Positions 15,587 to 24,755 are shown, numbered from the stretch's first letter. The stretch: DNA of 64,000 nucleotides from Rhizobium sp. Q54 (GCA_945882615.1 CAMCWK010000006.1:1-64000); one strand, 5' to 3'. Notes: generated from the sequence alone by a model not told the origin. Translations and numbers: made by a program.

Positions 15587-17289
15587 CAGATGTCTCCCTT
15601 CTTCAGGCGTTCCACCAGCCTGGCGGTGCTGCGCCAGGCCAGCGCCATGATGGTCAGGGTCGGGTTCTTGTGCGCGTTGGAGGTGAAGACGCTGCCGTCC
15701 ACGATCACCAGATTGGCCACGTCCCAGGCCTTGCCGAAACCGTCGACCACCGAATTGGACGCCTTGTCGCCCATGCGGGTGGTGCCCAGCTCGTGAATGA
15801 TCACGCCGCCATCCTCGATGGCTTCTTCCGGCGGGCGCTCGGGCGTCAGCACGGTGCCGCCCAGCCGCGCGATCATCTCCCTGGCGGTCTTGATGCCATG
15901 GGCGATCTGGCGGATTTCGTGCTGGGTCCATTTCCAGTGGAAGCGCAGCACCGGCATACCGTACTTGTCTTTCACATTGGGATCGAGTTCGCAGAAGGAC
16001 CCGTCATTGGGGATCATCTCGCCGCGCACCGTGTAGGAGAGCTGCGCCCCGTAATAGCGCCGCGCGTCTTCCTTCAGAGACTGGCCATAACCGTCTTCCA
16101 TATTGCCCAGCGACAGGCTGGCGCCCGGCGCGTTGAAACGGCCGCCGATCTCGTAATGATAGCCACGGGGGAAATCGAGCTTGCCCGCCGCCTGTTCCTT
16201 ATAAAGCCACCAGGGGATGTACATGTGGGCCACGTCCAGCCCGTCTTCATTGTAGCGCGGACGGCCTTCCAGTGCCGGAATATGGCCGCGCACATTGGTG
16301 CCGGTGGTGTCGAGCAGGTTCTTGCCGACCTGACCGCTGGAATTGGCCAGGCCGCCCGACTTGGAATTGAGAAGTATCTTGGCGGTGTCACAGGCGCTGG
16401 CCGCCATCACCACCACGCGGGCGCGTGCCACCTGCGCCCTTCCCGCCTTGTCGAAATACTCCACCCCGGTCGCCTTGCCGTCCGCGCCGGTCAGCACGCG
16501 CGTCACCGTGGCATCGGTCTGGATGCGCAGGTTTCCGGTTGCCATCGCCATGGGCAGAAGCGAGGTGGTGGTCTGGAACGCGGCCCCGATGGCACAGCCG
16601 CGGCCGCAGGGCGAAGCGTTGTAGCAGGCCTGGCGCGGCACCTTGGGATCGGGAATGTCGCGCGACAGCACGGCGTAATGCGACGGGATGCACGGAATGC
16701 CCAGATCATTGGCGGCCGCCGCAATCATCAGCTCGGTGACGCGTGGTCGCGGCGCGGGCATCAGCACCCCGGGCGAGGAGTTGGGATGATTCTCCAGCCC
16801 GTTATTGGCGCCGATCACGCCCACCAGTTTTTCGGTGCGGTCATACCAGGGCGCGATTTCGTCATAGGACATCGGCCAGTCCATGCCGAGGCCATCGCGG
16901 CTGTAGGGCTTGAAGTCGTAAGGCCCAAAGCGCGGCGAATGGCGGCCCCAGTGATTGGTGCGCCCGCCCAGCATGCGCGAACGCCACCAGCGGAATTTGG
17001 AGCCTTCGGCCACGGTGTAGGGCTCGCCCGGCACGGTCCAGCCGCCATTGGCGGTGGCGTCGTAGAAACCGAAATGCTTGTCGGGGGTGGAACCGGCGCG
17101 CAGCGGCGCTTCATGATTCCATTTCAGCATGGCGTTTTCGGCGTTGGGGTCGTAGTCGCGGCCCGCTTCCAGCACCAGTGTCTTGATCCCGGCGCGGGCC
17201 AGGACATAGGCGGCCATGCCACCGCCCGCGCCGGAGCCGACAACGACAACATCGGGTTCGAAAGCGGCCGCTGGGGTCTGCTGGAGCAT
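15586..17289 (-). CDS. GMC-family FAD sugar dehydrogenase, possible glycoside 3-dehydrogenase
   Basis: A 567-residue flavoprotein. FAD binding is shown by VVVGSGAGGGMAAYVLARAG (residues 14-33) and the EAGRDYD segment. GGRTNHWGRHSPRF (about 109) is a family block. Cysteines 222, 228 and 232 (C-x5-C-x3-C) lie where FAD-glucose dehydrogenases of the Burkholderia type bind a 3Fe-4S cluster. The C-terminal active-site region has IIHELGTTRMG and NAHKNPTLTI, with the expected histidine. It has no signal peptide, consistent with hitch-hiker export through the small subunit. Relatives include gluconate 2-, glucose and glucoside 3-dehydrogenases; the neighbouring DUF1080 gene favours the last. It is divergent from a porin gene. 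Confidence 0.88.
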   Translation of the reverse strand: MLQQTPAAAFEPDVVVVGSGAGGGMAAYVLARAGIKTLVLEAGRDYDPNAENAMLKWNHEAPLRAGSTPDKHFGFYDATANGGWTVPGEPYTVAEGSKFRWWRSRMLGGRTNHWGRHSPRFGPYDFKPYSRDGLGMDWPMSYDEIAPWYDRTEKLVGVIGANNGLENHPNSSPGVLMPAPRPRVTELMIAAAANDLGIPCIPSHYAVLSRDIPDPKVPRQACYNASPCGRGCAIGAAFQTTTSLLPMAMATGNLRIQTDATVTRVLTGADGKATGVEYFDKAGRAQVARARVVVMAASACDTAKILLNSKSGGLANSSGQVGKNLLDTTGTNVRGHIPALEGRPRYNEDGLDVAHMYIPWWLYKEQAAGKLDFPRGYHYEIGGRFNAPGASLSLGNMEDGYGQSLKEDARRYYGAQLSYTVRGEMIPNDGSFCELDPNVKDKYGMPVLRFHWKWTQHEIRQIAHGIKTAREMIARLGGTVLTPERPPEEAIEDGGVIIHELGTTRMGDKASNSVVDGFGKAWDVANLVIVDGSVFTSNAHKNPTLTIMALAWRSTARLVERLKKGDI

Positions 17290-17417
17290 GTTTTTTGGGC
17301 ATTTCTTATAACAACAGCGCAGGGAAGGTAGTGCAGGAATGCGGGTTGATCCAGTGGCGCGCGCCCCTTATCAGGCGCGGGCGAAAGGGCACGGGATTGG
17401 CAAGTTACCCACACGGC

Positions 17418-18815
17418 ATGTTTGCGCTGGCGCTGCTGGCCTGCGCCGCACCGGCGCGCGCGGCGGACATCGACGCGCTGGAGCGCCAATTGCTGGATGC
17501 CCAGCGCCAACTGGCCGAGAACAAGGCCGCCGCTCCCAATAACCGCGCCATCGACCAGTTGCGCAAGGAGATGAACGAATCCCATGGCGGGCTGGCCAAG
17601 AGGCTGGCGGCCCAGCCCCGCACCAGCCTGGACAATGGCCGCCTGACCATCACTTCGGCCGACGGCGCCTTCAGCCTGTCGCTGCGCAGCACGGTGCATT
17701 TCGACGCCGCCTATTTCGCGCAGGGGCGCGGGTCCCCGGGCATGGATTTGAGCAGCGGCACCAATCTTCGCCGCGCGCAGGTCGCGATCGCGGGCACGGC
17801 GTGGCGCGACTGGTCGTACAATTTCACCTATGAGTTTGGCGGCCTCAACGCGCCGCGCGCCGGCTACATCTATCGCGCCTATCTGCAGTATGACGGGTTC
17901 AAGCCGTTCGGCGTGCGCATCGGCGCCTTCGCGCCGCCCGCAGGCCTGGAAGACGCCACCGGCGCGGGCAATGTCGTGTTTATGGAACGGGCCAGCGCCG
18001 CCAATATCGCCCGCGGCATCGCCGGAGGTGGCGGACGCAAGAGCATCAACCTGTTCGCGCAGGGCGACCGCTATTTCATCTCGTTGGCCTATACCGGCGG
18101 GCGCACGAGCGATGCGGCCACCTTCGACGAGCAGCAGGGGCTGGCGGCGCGTGCCGCCTGGCTGGTGGCCGATGACCGGCTGAAATGGGTGGTGGATGCG
18201 AGCGCCACCCATGTCTTCAAGGTGGCGGATGTCGTGCCCGGCCCGGGCTCGCTGAATACCGTCACGCTTGGCAACGGACCCGAACTGGCGCTGGATTCCT
18301 TGCGCACTGTCAGCACCGGCGCCATCGATGCGCGCAAGGCGACGGCCTTCGGACTGGAGAGCGCCGCGACGTTTGACCGTTTCTATGGCCAGGGCGGCTG
18401 GTTTCATTATTCCATCGCGCGGCGCATGGCGGCGCCCGATCCGGATTTCAGCGGCTGGTACGCGCTGGCCACCTGGTCGATCACCGGCGAGGCCCGCAAT
18501 TACGATCCCACCGCCGCCGCCTTCCGCAATCCGCTGCCCACGCGCCCGCTGGGCACGCCCGGCGGCATCGGCGCATGGGAAGCCAAGGCGCGCTACAGCA
18601 ACATCGCGCTCGATTACCTGCCCGCAGCTGCGCCTGCTTCGGGCGGCATCGCCGGCGGCGTGCAGGATGTCTGGAGCCTGGGCCTGAACTGGTACCCCAC
18701 CGCCGGGCTGCGCTTCATGCTGGATTACGACAAGATTCATGTCCGGCACAATTTCGCACCGGCCAACGACATTTCCGCCGACGGCATCGGCCTGCGCACC
18801 CAGATCAGCTTCTGA
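17418..18815 (+). CDS. Outer-membrane porin, phosphate-selective porin O/P-like
   Basis: A 465-residue beta-barrel protein with a short signal peptide (MFALALLACAAPARA). Residues about 15-60 form a coiled-coil-like stretch (ALERQLLDAQRQLAENKAA, QLRKEMNESHGGLAKRLA), followed by barrel strands starting RLTITSADGAFSLSLRSTVHFDAAYF and ending in LRTQISF with the C-terminal Phe required for outer-membrane assembly. A TTG at 17397 with GGGCACGGG upstream is an alternative start adding seven residues. The order fits the Porin_O_P family. It is divergent from the GMC dehydrogenase operon, so uptake of the oxidised sugar or its glycoside precursor is a reasonable role; the family name does not prove phosphate specificity. 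Confidence 0.82.
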   Translation: MFALALLACAAPARAADIDALERQLLDAQRQLAENKAAAPNNRAIDQLRKEMNESHGGLAKRLAAQPRTSLDNGRLTITSADGAFSLSLRSTVHFDAAYFAQGRGSPGMDLSSGTNLRRAQVAIAGTAWRDWSYNFTYEFGGLNAPRAGYIYRAYLQYDGFKPFGVRIGAFAPPAGLEDATGAGNVVFMERASAANIARGIAGGGGRKSINLFAQGDRYFISLAYTGGRTSDAATFDEQQGLAARAAWLVADDRLKWVVDASATHVFKVADVVPGPGSLNTVTLGNGPELALDSLRTVSTGAIDARKATAFGLESAATFDRFYGQGGWFHYSIARRMAAPDPDFSGWYALATWSITGEARNYDPTAAAFRNPLPTRPLGTPGGIGAWEAKARYSNIALDYLPAAAPASGGIAGGVQDVWSLGLNWYPTAGLRFMLDYDKIHVRHNFAPANDISADGIGLRTQISF

Positions 18816-18907
18816 GCGATATTTAAAAGTCGCCCTGGCCTTTTAAGCTTGGCGCAACCGGGCCCGGCGCAAAATCCGCCCTGGGCGGAAAAGGGCAATG
18901 GCGAGAC

Positions 18908-19258
18908 ATGACCACGACCAGCAGCATGGCGAAAGTCCGGGACAATGGCCTGACCAGCCGGCGCCAGGTGGAACGCCGCAAGGTCCTGTGGGGCAGCCGG
19001 ATCGCCAATCTGGACGGCAGCCGGTACACCAAATGCGAAACCCGCGACATTTCAGCGGCGGGGGCGCGGATTCAGCTGGACGACCAGCAATATGTCACCG
19101 ACCGGCTCTATTTCATGGATATGCGCAACCGGCTTGCCTATGAGGCCCGGGTAATCTGGCAAAAAAACCCGGAATTGGGGCTCCAATTCCTTCGCAGCTA
19201 CCGGTTCGACGAGGTTCCCTCGCCCCAGCTTCGTAAACATCTGGCGGCCGAGGGTTGA
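18908..19258 (+). CDS. PilZ-domain protein (c-di-GMP receptor candidate)
   Basis: A 116-residue cytoplasmic protein made of a single PilZ domain. The c-di-GMP binding signature is present: an arginine cluster RRQVERRKV (RxxxR, about residues 18-26) and DISAAGARIQL (D-x-S-x-x-G, about 47-57), then strands YFMDMRNRLAYEARVIWQKNPELGLQF. Single-domain PilZ proteins adjust motility, polysaccharide export or similar outputs. An internal ATG six codons downstream is a possible start. Neighbours are small alphaproteobacterial proteins without known role, so the target is unknown. Confidence 0.85.
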   Translation: MTTTSSMAKVRDNGLTSRRQVERRKVLWGSRIANLDGSRYTKCETRDISAAGARIQLDDQQYVTDRLYFMDMRNRLAYEARVIWQKNPELGLQFLRSYRFDEVPSPQLRKHLAAEG

Positions 19259-19326
19259 GGGAAACCCTTGCCGGGCTTGCTTTTTACGCCGGTGTAAATC
19301 GCGCGATCGTCTGCTAAACTGCTCCG

Positions 19327-19536
19327 ATGAACGATAGCACATCCCCCGCCCAGCAGCGTCCCAGCGTCGTGGAGCGCGCCTTCCAGATCGCCAAGAGTGG
19401 CAAGGTCGCCAACGTGTCCGCCCTCCAGGCCCAGCTTGCCGAGGAAGGCTATCCCAACGGCGTGCAGGCGCTGGCGGGACGCGCCCTTTCCAGCCAGCTG
19501 ATGCGGATGATCACCGAGTCGCGCACGGCCAAGTAA
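19327..19536 (+). CDS. Small conserved hypothetical protein
   Basis: A 69-residue soluble protein, MNDSTSPAQQRPSVVERAFQ at the start and a helix-rich remainder containing GKVANVSALQAQLAEEGYPNG. It resembles small proteins widespread in alphaproteobacteria with a helix-turn-helix-like look, but I recognise no named function. There is no signal peptide or membrane segment. It lies between the PilZ and a secreted-protein gene, all on the plus strand. A hairpin (GCGCGGC 19561-19567 with 19572-19578) follows 25 bases beyond the stop and may end transcription. Confidence 0.6.
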   Translation: MNDSTSPAQQRPSVVERAFQIAKSGKVANVSALQAQLAEEGYPNGVQALAGRALSSQLMRMITESRTAK

Positions 19537-19634
19537 CGCCGCCATGCTGCGGTGCACTTCGCGCGGCTGCGGCCGCGCGGTGTACATTTGCGGGCACATG
19601 TCCCTATAACAATGGACATTAACCCGGAGATCTC

Positions 19635-19934
19635 ATGCGCCTTGTTGCCCTGACCGCTGCCGCGTGCAGCCTTTTTGCTTGCGTTGCCCTGGCGCAGGAA
19701 ACCCCTGCCGCGGGAGCCGCGACGCCCGCCGCCGCCGAAAGCGATCTGCCGGGCACCACCGTCTACAGCGAGTCCAAGATCAGGCATCATTTGGAAACCC
19801 GCGGCTATACCCGCGTGCGCCGCGTGGAAAAGGATGAGAATGGGTTGTGGAAGGGCACCGCCAACAAGGGCGGCACCCTGGGCACCTTCAACGTCGAAAA
19901 AATGGGCAAGGTGAATTTCACCCCCGCCTCCTAA
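19635..19934 (+). CDS. Small secreted protein with PepSY-like fold
   Basis: A 99-residue precursor with a signal peptide (MRLVALTAAACSLFACVALAQ, cut after ALA). The mature part, TVYSESKIRHHLETRGYTRVRRVEKDENGLW then GGTLGTFNVEKMGKV, looks like the alpha/beta arrangement of PepSY-like periplasmic proteins. CGGAGA upstream gives a good ribosome-binding site. It is followed by a 16-base-pair terminator hairpin shared with the convergent DUF1552 gene. Function is unknown. Confidence 0.7.
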   Translation: MRLVALTAAACSLFACVALAQETPAAGAATPAAAESDLPGTTVYSESKIRHHLETRGYTRVRRVEKDENGLWKGTANKGGTLGTFNVEKMGKVNFTPAS

Positions 19935-19951
19935 GCGCGACATCCATCATA

Positions 19952-19988
19952 AAAACGGCTTGCCGGCGAATTGCCGGCAAGCCGTTTT
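19952..19988. terminator. Bidirectional Rho-independent terminator
   Basis: A perfect 16-base-pair stem (AAAACGGCTTGCCGGC 19952-19967 with 19973-19988, loop GAATT) ends in TTTTCTTTT on the plus strand and in AAAA at its start, giving a T-run on the minus strand. It separates the convergent small secreted protein and DUF1552 genes. Confidence 0.92.
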
Positions 19989-20004
19989 CTTTTGAACCAA
20001 TGGA

Positions 20005-21342
20005 TCAGATGCGTTCCAGACGAGTGCTGGAGTCGCCGAACTGGTCCTGCTTGATGCCGAACCGGTCCATCAGCGAAAGATACAGGCTGCACATTTTGCG
20101 CTTGTCTTCCGTCTCGTTCAGATAGTTCAGCGTCCGCCCGGTTTCCAGCGTGCCGCCAAGACCACCCGCCAGCACCAGCGGCAGGCGCGAATTGTCGTGG
20201 GTGCGGCCGACCCACATGTTGGACAGGAACATGATGCAGCTATTGTCCAGCACCGTGCCCTCGCCTTCCTTCATGCTGTCCAGCTTGGAGATTAGATAAG
20301 CGTACTGGCTGACATGGAAGTTGGTGATGCGCTCATAATCGTCATTGTTGTTGTAGTGGGAGGCCGAGTGATGGCCATCCTTGACGTTGATGAACGGGTA
20401 GTACATCGCCGACAGGTCGCGCGAGATCAGCAGCGAGGCGACGCGGCTTTTGTTGGTCTGGAAGGCGATGGCGATGATATCGCACATCAGCTTGGAATGT
20501 TCGCGCAGGTCTTCCGGCAGGCCGTTGGTGGGACGGTCCATGCTGGCCAGCGAGACATTCTTCAGCCCGGCTTTTTCGCTCGCCTCGTTGGCGCCCTTGC
20601 GCATTACTTCCACACGGCGCTCGATTTCGCGCACGCTGGTCATGAATTCGTCCAGCTTGCCGCGATCGGTAGCGCTGATCTTGCGCGACAGGTCCTTGGC
20701 CCGGTCATTGACGCGGTCCAGCACCGAGATGTTCAGCAGCGTGCCGCGATTGTCGAACAGGCTGTCCCAGGCCAGCGATGGGTAAACCTCGACCGGCACC
20801 GGCGAGTCCTGCGTTTGCCACGACAGGTGCGAGCTGTAGGCCAGGGAAAAATTGGTTTCGTGATAGCCGGTCATGGGCTGTTCGCAGGACAGCACGATCG
20901 AGGACTGCGCCGTGTCCTGGCCGACATGATTGGCGATCATCTGGTCGACGCTGACACCCGAATGGATCAGCGCGCCCTTGGAGATTTGCACGCCCGACAG
21001 CAGGCTGCCGGTCTGGGCGGGATGGATGCCCTGCCCCATCAGCGACTTGACCTGCAGGCCATCGATCACGTTGATCTTCTTCTTCAGCGGCTCCAGCGAC
21101 TCCAGCGACTTGCTGAGCTTCATCGCCGCGCCCTGGCCTTCCGCGCTCCAATGATTCTCATTGACGCCGCAGCCCATGAAGACCACGCCAAAGCGCTTGG
21201 GGAAATCCGCCGGCGTCGGCGCCTGGGCCATCGCGCTGACCGATTCCAGCCAGGGCAGCGCCATGGCGCAGCCGGTGCCGCGCAGCACGGCGCGGCGGGA
21301 AAAGGCGCGGGACTTAAAGGACGTGTCGGTGGGACGGGTCAT
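20005..21342 (-). CDS. DUF1552 protein with twin-arginine signal
   Basis: A 445-residue exported protein. The N terminus has a Tat motif (SRRAVLRG, residues 15-22) and hydrophobic stretch, cut near AMAQ. DUF1552 landmarks include KRFGVVFMGCGVNENHW, GIHPAQTGSLLSG, SVDQMIANHVG, and DGHHSASHYNNND near the C terminus. The ATG at 21342 is two bases from the stop of the upstream DUF1592 gene, whose last codons contain the AAGGGG ribosome-binding site, so the pair is coupled. DUF1552 proteins are nearly always paired with DUF1592-type cytochromes and are best known from Planctomycetes and Verrucomicrobia. The fold recalls alkaline-phosphatase/sulfatase-like DUF1501 proteins, but the biochemical role is unknown. 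Confidence 0.88.
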   Translation of the reverse strand: MTRPTDTSFKSRAFSRRAVLRGTGCAMALPWLESVSAMAQAPTPADFPKRFGVVFMGCGVNENHWSAEGQGAAMKLSKSLESLEPLKKKINVIDGLQVKSLMGQGIHPAQTGSLLSGVQISKGALIHSGVSVDQMIANHVGQDTAQSSIVLSCEQPMTGYHETNFSLAYSSHLSWQTQDSPVPVEVYPSLAWDSLFDNRGTLLNISVLDRVNDRAKDLSRKISATDRGKLDEFMTSVREIERRVEVMRKGANEASEKAGLKNVSLASMDRPTNGLPEDLREHSKLMCDIIAIAFQTNKSRVASLLISRDLSAMYYPFINVKDGHHSASHYNNNDDYERITNFHVSQYAYLISKLDSMKEGEGTVLDNSCIMFLSNMWVGRTHDNSRLPLVLAGGLGGTLETGRTLNYLNETEDKRKMCSLYLSLMDRFGIKQDQFGDSSTRLERI

Positions 21343-21343
21343 A

Positions 21344-24300
21344 TCAATTCCCCTTTTGAGCAGTTTTGACGAATTTCACGGCCGGCTGCAAATCGGCTTT
21401 CTGAAGCGGGGCGGGTTCCGGCGCCCGCCGATTGAGGAATTGCGGGCTTAAAACAATGGCTTCGACCAGGGCGCCAAACCGATAACCATTATTGGCCATG
21501 TGCAGGTTCAGCCTGTCGACCAGCGATTCGTCCGACAGCTGCAGCGACCGGCCCAGGCCATAGGCCAGCAGTTTGCGGCTGAGATTGTCCACGAAGCGGT
21601 CCTGGCGGTGATCGCGGATGAATTGCTGCAGGCCCGGCACGCCCACCGCCTCAACCTCGCCCGGGAAGACGGCCGAGGTATCGACGGGGCGGCCGGCGCC
21701 GTCCTTGGTGCGAGCATCGCCCACCGGACCGAAGCCTTCAAACACCAGCCCGAAGGAATCGAACTTGGAATGGCAGGCGGCGCACATCGGCACCGAACGA
21801 TGCTGGGCCAGCATCTCGCGGATCGGCCGGTCGGTTTTGGTTTCATCGTTGGGCAGTTCGGGCACCGCGGGCGGCGGCGGCACGCGGATGCCCAGCACCT
21901 TCTGCACCACCCAGTTGCCGCGCTTCACCGGAGAGGTGCGCAGGCCGGGCGAGTTCTGGGTCATGAACACCGCCATGGGCAGGATGCCGCCACGGCCATA
22001 CTTGTCGGCATTGTTGATCCGCACCCAGTTGTTCACATCGCCGGGCACGTCGGGCATGCCGTAATGCTTGGCGAGCGGCGGGTTCACGAAGGTGTGCTTG
22101 CCGTAAAGCAGGTCGAGCGCGGATTTGTCATTGACGATGGTGTCCTGCACCAGCCGCACCGGTTCCTGGAACATGGCTTCGCGCAGGTCGTCGTTGAAGG
22201 TGGGGAAGCGCATCCGGTCGACCGAATTGTTGGTTTCGAACTGGCGGAACACCAGCCAGTTGCCGGTGAACTCGGTCGCCAGGCCCTTCACCTTCGGGTC
22301 CTTGAGCATGCGGCGCACCTGGGCGGTCAGCACTTTGGGATTTTGCAGGTCGCCGGTTGCCGCATGGCGCAGCAGTTCGGCATCGGGCATCGAGGACCAG
22401 AGGAAGTAGCTCAGCCGGTTGGCCAGACTGTAACTGGAAAGCGGCTCGGCGACATAGGGCTTGGCCGGGGCATTGGTCGCGGCCTTGATCAGCCCGTCTT
22501 TCCCGGCAGCCGAAGCCGACAGGTCGAAGCGGTAGAGGAAGTCCGGCGACATCAGCACACTGACGACGGAATCGCGGATGGCGTCATTGTGCGTCAGGCG
22601 GTTCTTGGTCCGCGCGGTCTTGTAATAGGCCAGGAGGCTGGTTTTTTCGGCGCCCGTCAGCGGGCGGCGATAGGCGCGCTCGGCAAAGGTCACCAGGGCC
22701 GCAAGGTGTTTGGGCTCGGACGCCCTACGCTCGCGTTCGACATGGCGCAGGGTGTCGTCGATCCGCTTGAACTCCAGGCGCATGGCTTCGGCGGCGCCCG
22801 GATCGTTGGTCTTGTCGGCCAGCGCCTTGGCGACATACTTGTCGCGCATCTGGTTGATCACGAGCGTCTCGGTGATCTCGTGGCCCGTCGGGCGGGGCGA
22901 GCCGGATTCGGCGCCTTTGCCATCCACTACGCCGCTATTGTTGAAGAACCACTGGGTGTAGGTGCGCTGGGTGTGGTCGGCGATATAGTCGAACTCGTCC
23001 CACAGCCGGTTGATCTCGCGCTGGCCCTTTTCGTCCAGGATGAGCTGCATCAGCGCGGTGTCGTCGCGGTAATAGCCACCGGAATTGTGATAGCCGGCGC
23101 TGAGGAAGCGGCCTTTGTCTTCGGATTCATCGGGCCAGTAGCGACCGCGCTCGGTGACCATGAAGGTGTCGGGGAAAACCGAGGCGAAGCGGTCGAAGGC
23201 CTTTTCATACTGCTCGCGCTGACCGGCGGGATAGACCAGGTCGCTGTTGGCGGCGCGGGCATGGGCCATGATCGTGTTCCAGCGCGGCGTGGCATCCTGG
23301 TGCAGGCCCGGATATTTCGGGATCTGCGGCAGCGCCGCCGGCGGCTGATTGTCGGCGCGCAGAGCGGCGGGATCACTCCTGCGATGGCCCGCGGCATAGG
23401 TCTTGAGGCGCACATTCTGCAGCGGCTGGGTCTGGCCCGGCAGGCCCTCGATCTTCAGCGAGGTGTACTGCATGGCGGTGTGCTTGCGGATACGCACCGT
23501 GAAGTCGCGCATCTGCACGGCTTTCGCCTGGACTTGCGGCGCCAGGCGCGCGGCGGGGTTCTTGGCCGACGGCGCCGGCATGGCCAGCCACATCTTCTGC
23601 AGGGTGGCGACCGGACCGACCGCGTTCTTCTCGTTCAAGATGCCCCAGACCATCGGCAGGTATTTGGCGCTGATCTTCATGGCGCCCGCAGTGGAGGCCA
23701 GCGTCGCCTTGGCATTGCCCAGCGCGGCGCGGTGGCGGTAGCGCCAGGCGGCTTCAAAATACTTGGCATAGTCGGTGGGCTGGGCGCGATAGAAATCCAT
23801 GATGCGACCGACCGTGTAGCGGTCGCGGTCACTGTCGACCTGCACCAGATGCGAGGCGAAATCGAAACCATCAGGCTTGAGCACCAGGTGATCGGCGATT
23901 GTGCGCGCGGCCTGCAGATACTTGGTCAGCAGTGCCGGCGACATGGTGAGGGACTCGCCGGAATTGTCGAAGCCGGCCGGATTGGCGGGATCGACCGGGA
24001 ACTGGCGCGCGACCTTCAGGTCCTGACCGGTGAGGTCGCGGATGGTGTAGCCATACTCGGCATTGGAAAGACGGCGGGCCAGCACGATGCCCGGATCGCC
24101 GGCGGCGCGCTTGATCTCCTCGGCGCGGACGGCTTCGACGAAGGCCATGACCTTGTCCATCTCGGCCTGCGGCGGCGCCTTCATCGGCTTGGGCGGCATT
24201 TCCTTGGCGTGCAGCCGCTCGGAGACCAGCGCCCAGCGCGGAAATTCCGCCCTCACCTTGTCGAGACTGTCATAGGACTTGATGTCGAACTGGGCGGCGG

Positions 24301-24445
24301 GCGTCTTGCCGCTGTGGCAGCCCGCGCAATATTTGGCGGCGAAGGGCTGCACAGTTTCATGAAACTGCTTTTGCAGATCGGCCTCCGCCGCCAAGGCCGG
24401 GGTGGCGGCAAGGCTGGCAAGCATCGCGAAAATGGACAATCTCAT
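21344..24445 (-). CDS. DUF1587/1595/1592/1588/1585 multidomain secreted cytochrome-like protein
   Basis: A 1033-residue exported protein with signal peptide MRLSIFAMLASLAATPALA. Near residue 40 YCAGCH is a haem c motif of the planctomycete-cytochrome type. Then come DUF1587 (RRLSNAEYGYTIRDLTG, about 130), a long middle region, DUF1595 (RAYRRPLTGAEKTSLLAYY), DUF1592 (VLMSPDFLYRFDLS, SYFLWSSMPD), DUF1588 (GILPMAVFMTQNSPGLRTSPVKRG) with a second haem-like motif CAACH, and DUF1585 at the C terminus (NLSRKLLAYGLGR). The order is canonical. The function is unknown; a periplasmic redox enzyme is inferred from the haem motifs. The ATG at 24445 was chosen because it begins the signal peptide. Confidence 0.9.
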   Translation of the reverse strand: MRLSIFAMLASLAATPALAAEADLQKQFHETVQPFAAKYCAGCHSGKTPAAQFDIKSYDSLDKVRAEFPRWALVSERLHAKEMPPKPMKAPPQAEMDKVMAFVEAVRAEEIKRAAGDPGIVLARRLSNAEYGYTIRDLTGQDLKVARQFPVDPANPAGFDNSGESLTMSPALLTKYLQAARTIADHLVLKPDGFDFASHLVQVDSDRDRYTVGRIMDFYRAQPTDYAKYFEAAWRYRHRAALGNAKATLASTAGAMKISAKYLPMVWGILNEKNAVGPVATLQKMWLAMPAPSAKNPAARLAPQVQAKAVQMRDFTVRIRKHTAMQYTSLKIEGLPGQTQPLQNVRLKTYAAGHRRSDPAALRADNQPPAALPQIPKYPGLHQDATPRWNTIMAHARAANSDLVYPAGQREQYEKAFDRFASVFPDTFMVTERGRYWPDESEDKGRFLSAGYHNSGGYYRDDTALMQLILDEKGQREINRLWDEFDYIADHTQRTYTQWFFNNSGVVDGKGAESGSPRPTGHEITETLVINQMRDKYVAKALADKTNDPGAAEAMRLEFKRIDDTLRHVERERRASEPKHLAALVTFAERAYRRPLTGAEKTSLLAYYKTARTKNRLTHNDAIRDSVVSVLMSPDFLYRFDLSASAAGKDGLIKAATNAPAKPYVAEPLSSYSLANRLSYFLWSSMPDAELLRHAATGDLQNPKVLTAQVRRMLKDPKVKGLATEFTGNWLVFRQFETNNSVDRMRFPTFNDDLREAMFQEPVRLVQDTIVNDKSALDLLYGKHTFVNPPLAKHYGMPDVPGDVNNWVRINNADKYGRGGILPMAVFMTQNSPGLRTSPVKRGNWVVQKVLGIRVPPPPAVPELPNDETKTDRPIREMLAQHRSVPMCAACHSKFDSFGLVFEGFGPVGDARTKDGAGRPVDTSAVFPGEVEAVGVPGLQQFIRDHRQDRFVDNLSRKLLAYGLGRSLQLSDESLVDRLNLHMANNGYRFGALVEAIVLSPQFLNRRAPEPAPLQKADLQPAVKFVKTAQKGN

Positions 24446-24710
24446 GAACACAGCTCTTTGCTTTTGTAGCGCGCGTGAAAGGCGCGGTGCTTTCCTGCGG
24501 CCAGGCGGCCTAACTGCCGATAAATAATCAGAATTTCGGCATTCTGTAAATTTTCGCGCGAGCGGTGCCCGCGATCTGCGGGGGTGAACGGCCCATGCCC
24601 GCCAAAGCCCCCGGATTATTTTCATGACGCAGCGCAGCAAAGACGCAGTGCCGCAGGTTCGGAACTTTGGCGGCAGTGCGGGACGGCGCCTTGAGTCGCG
24701 CCGCACAAAG

Positions 24711-24738
24711 AAAAACCCCCGCGCTTTTGGCGCGGGGG
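24711..24738 (-). terminator. Rho-independent terminator of the cupin gene; gene-free region 24446-24755
   Basis: A 9-base-pair stem (CCCCCGCGC 24716-24724 with GCGCGGGGG 24730-24738) is followed, reading the minus strand, by TTTTTCTTT. It lies 18 bases after the cupin stop. The remaining 260 bases up to the DUF1592 start hold no gene that I can support, and must contain that operon's promoter. Confidence 0.88.
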
Positions 24739-24755
24739 TCCTTGTTGTGCGTGGA

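Noticed and set aside
21500-24469. Very long open frame on the plus strand opposite the DUF1592 gene (also 45162-47468, 50849-53929, 57807-60116 opposite other genes)
   Set aside because: Antisense to genes with clear domain matches; translations are rich in Arg, Ala, Gly, His and Gln with no domain pattern. Such frames arise from third-position GC bias.
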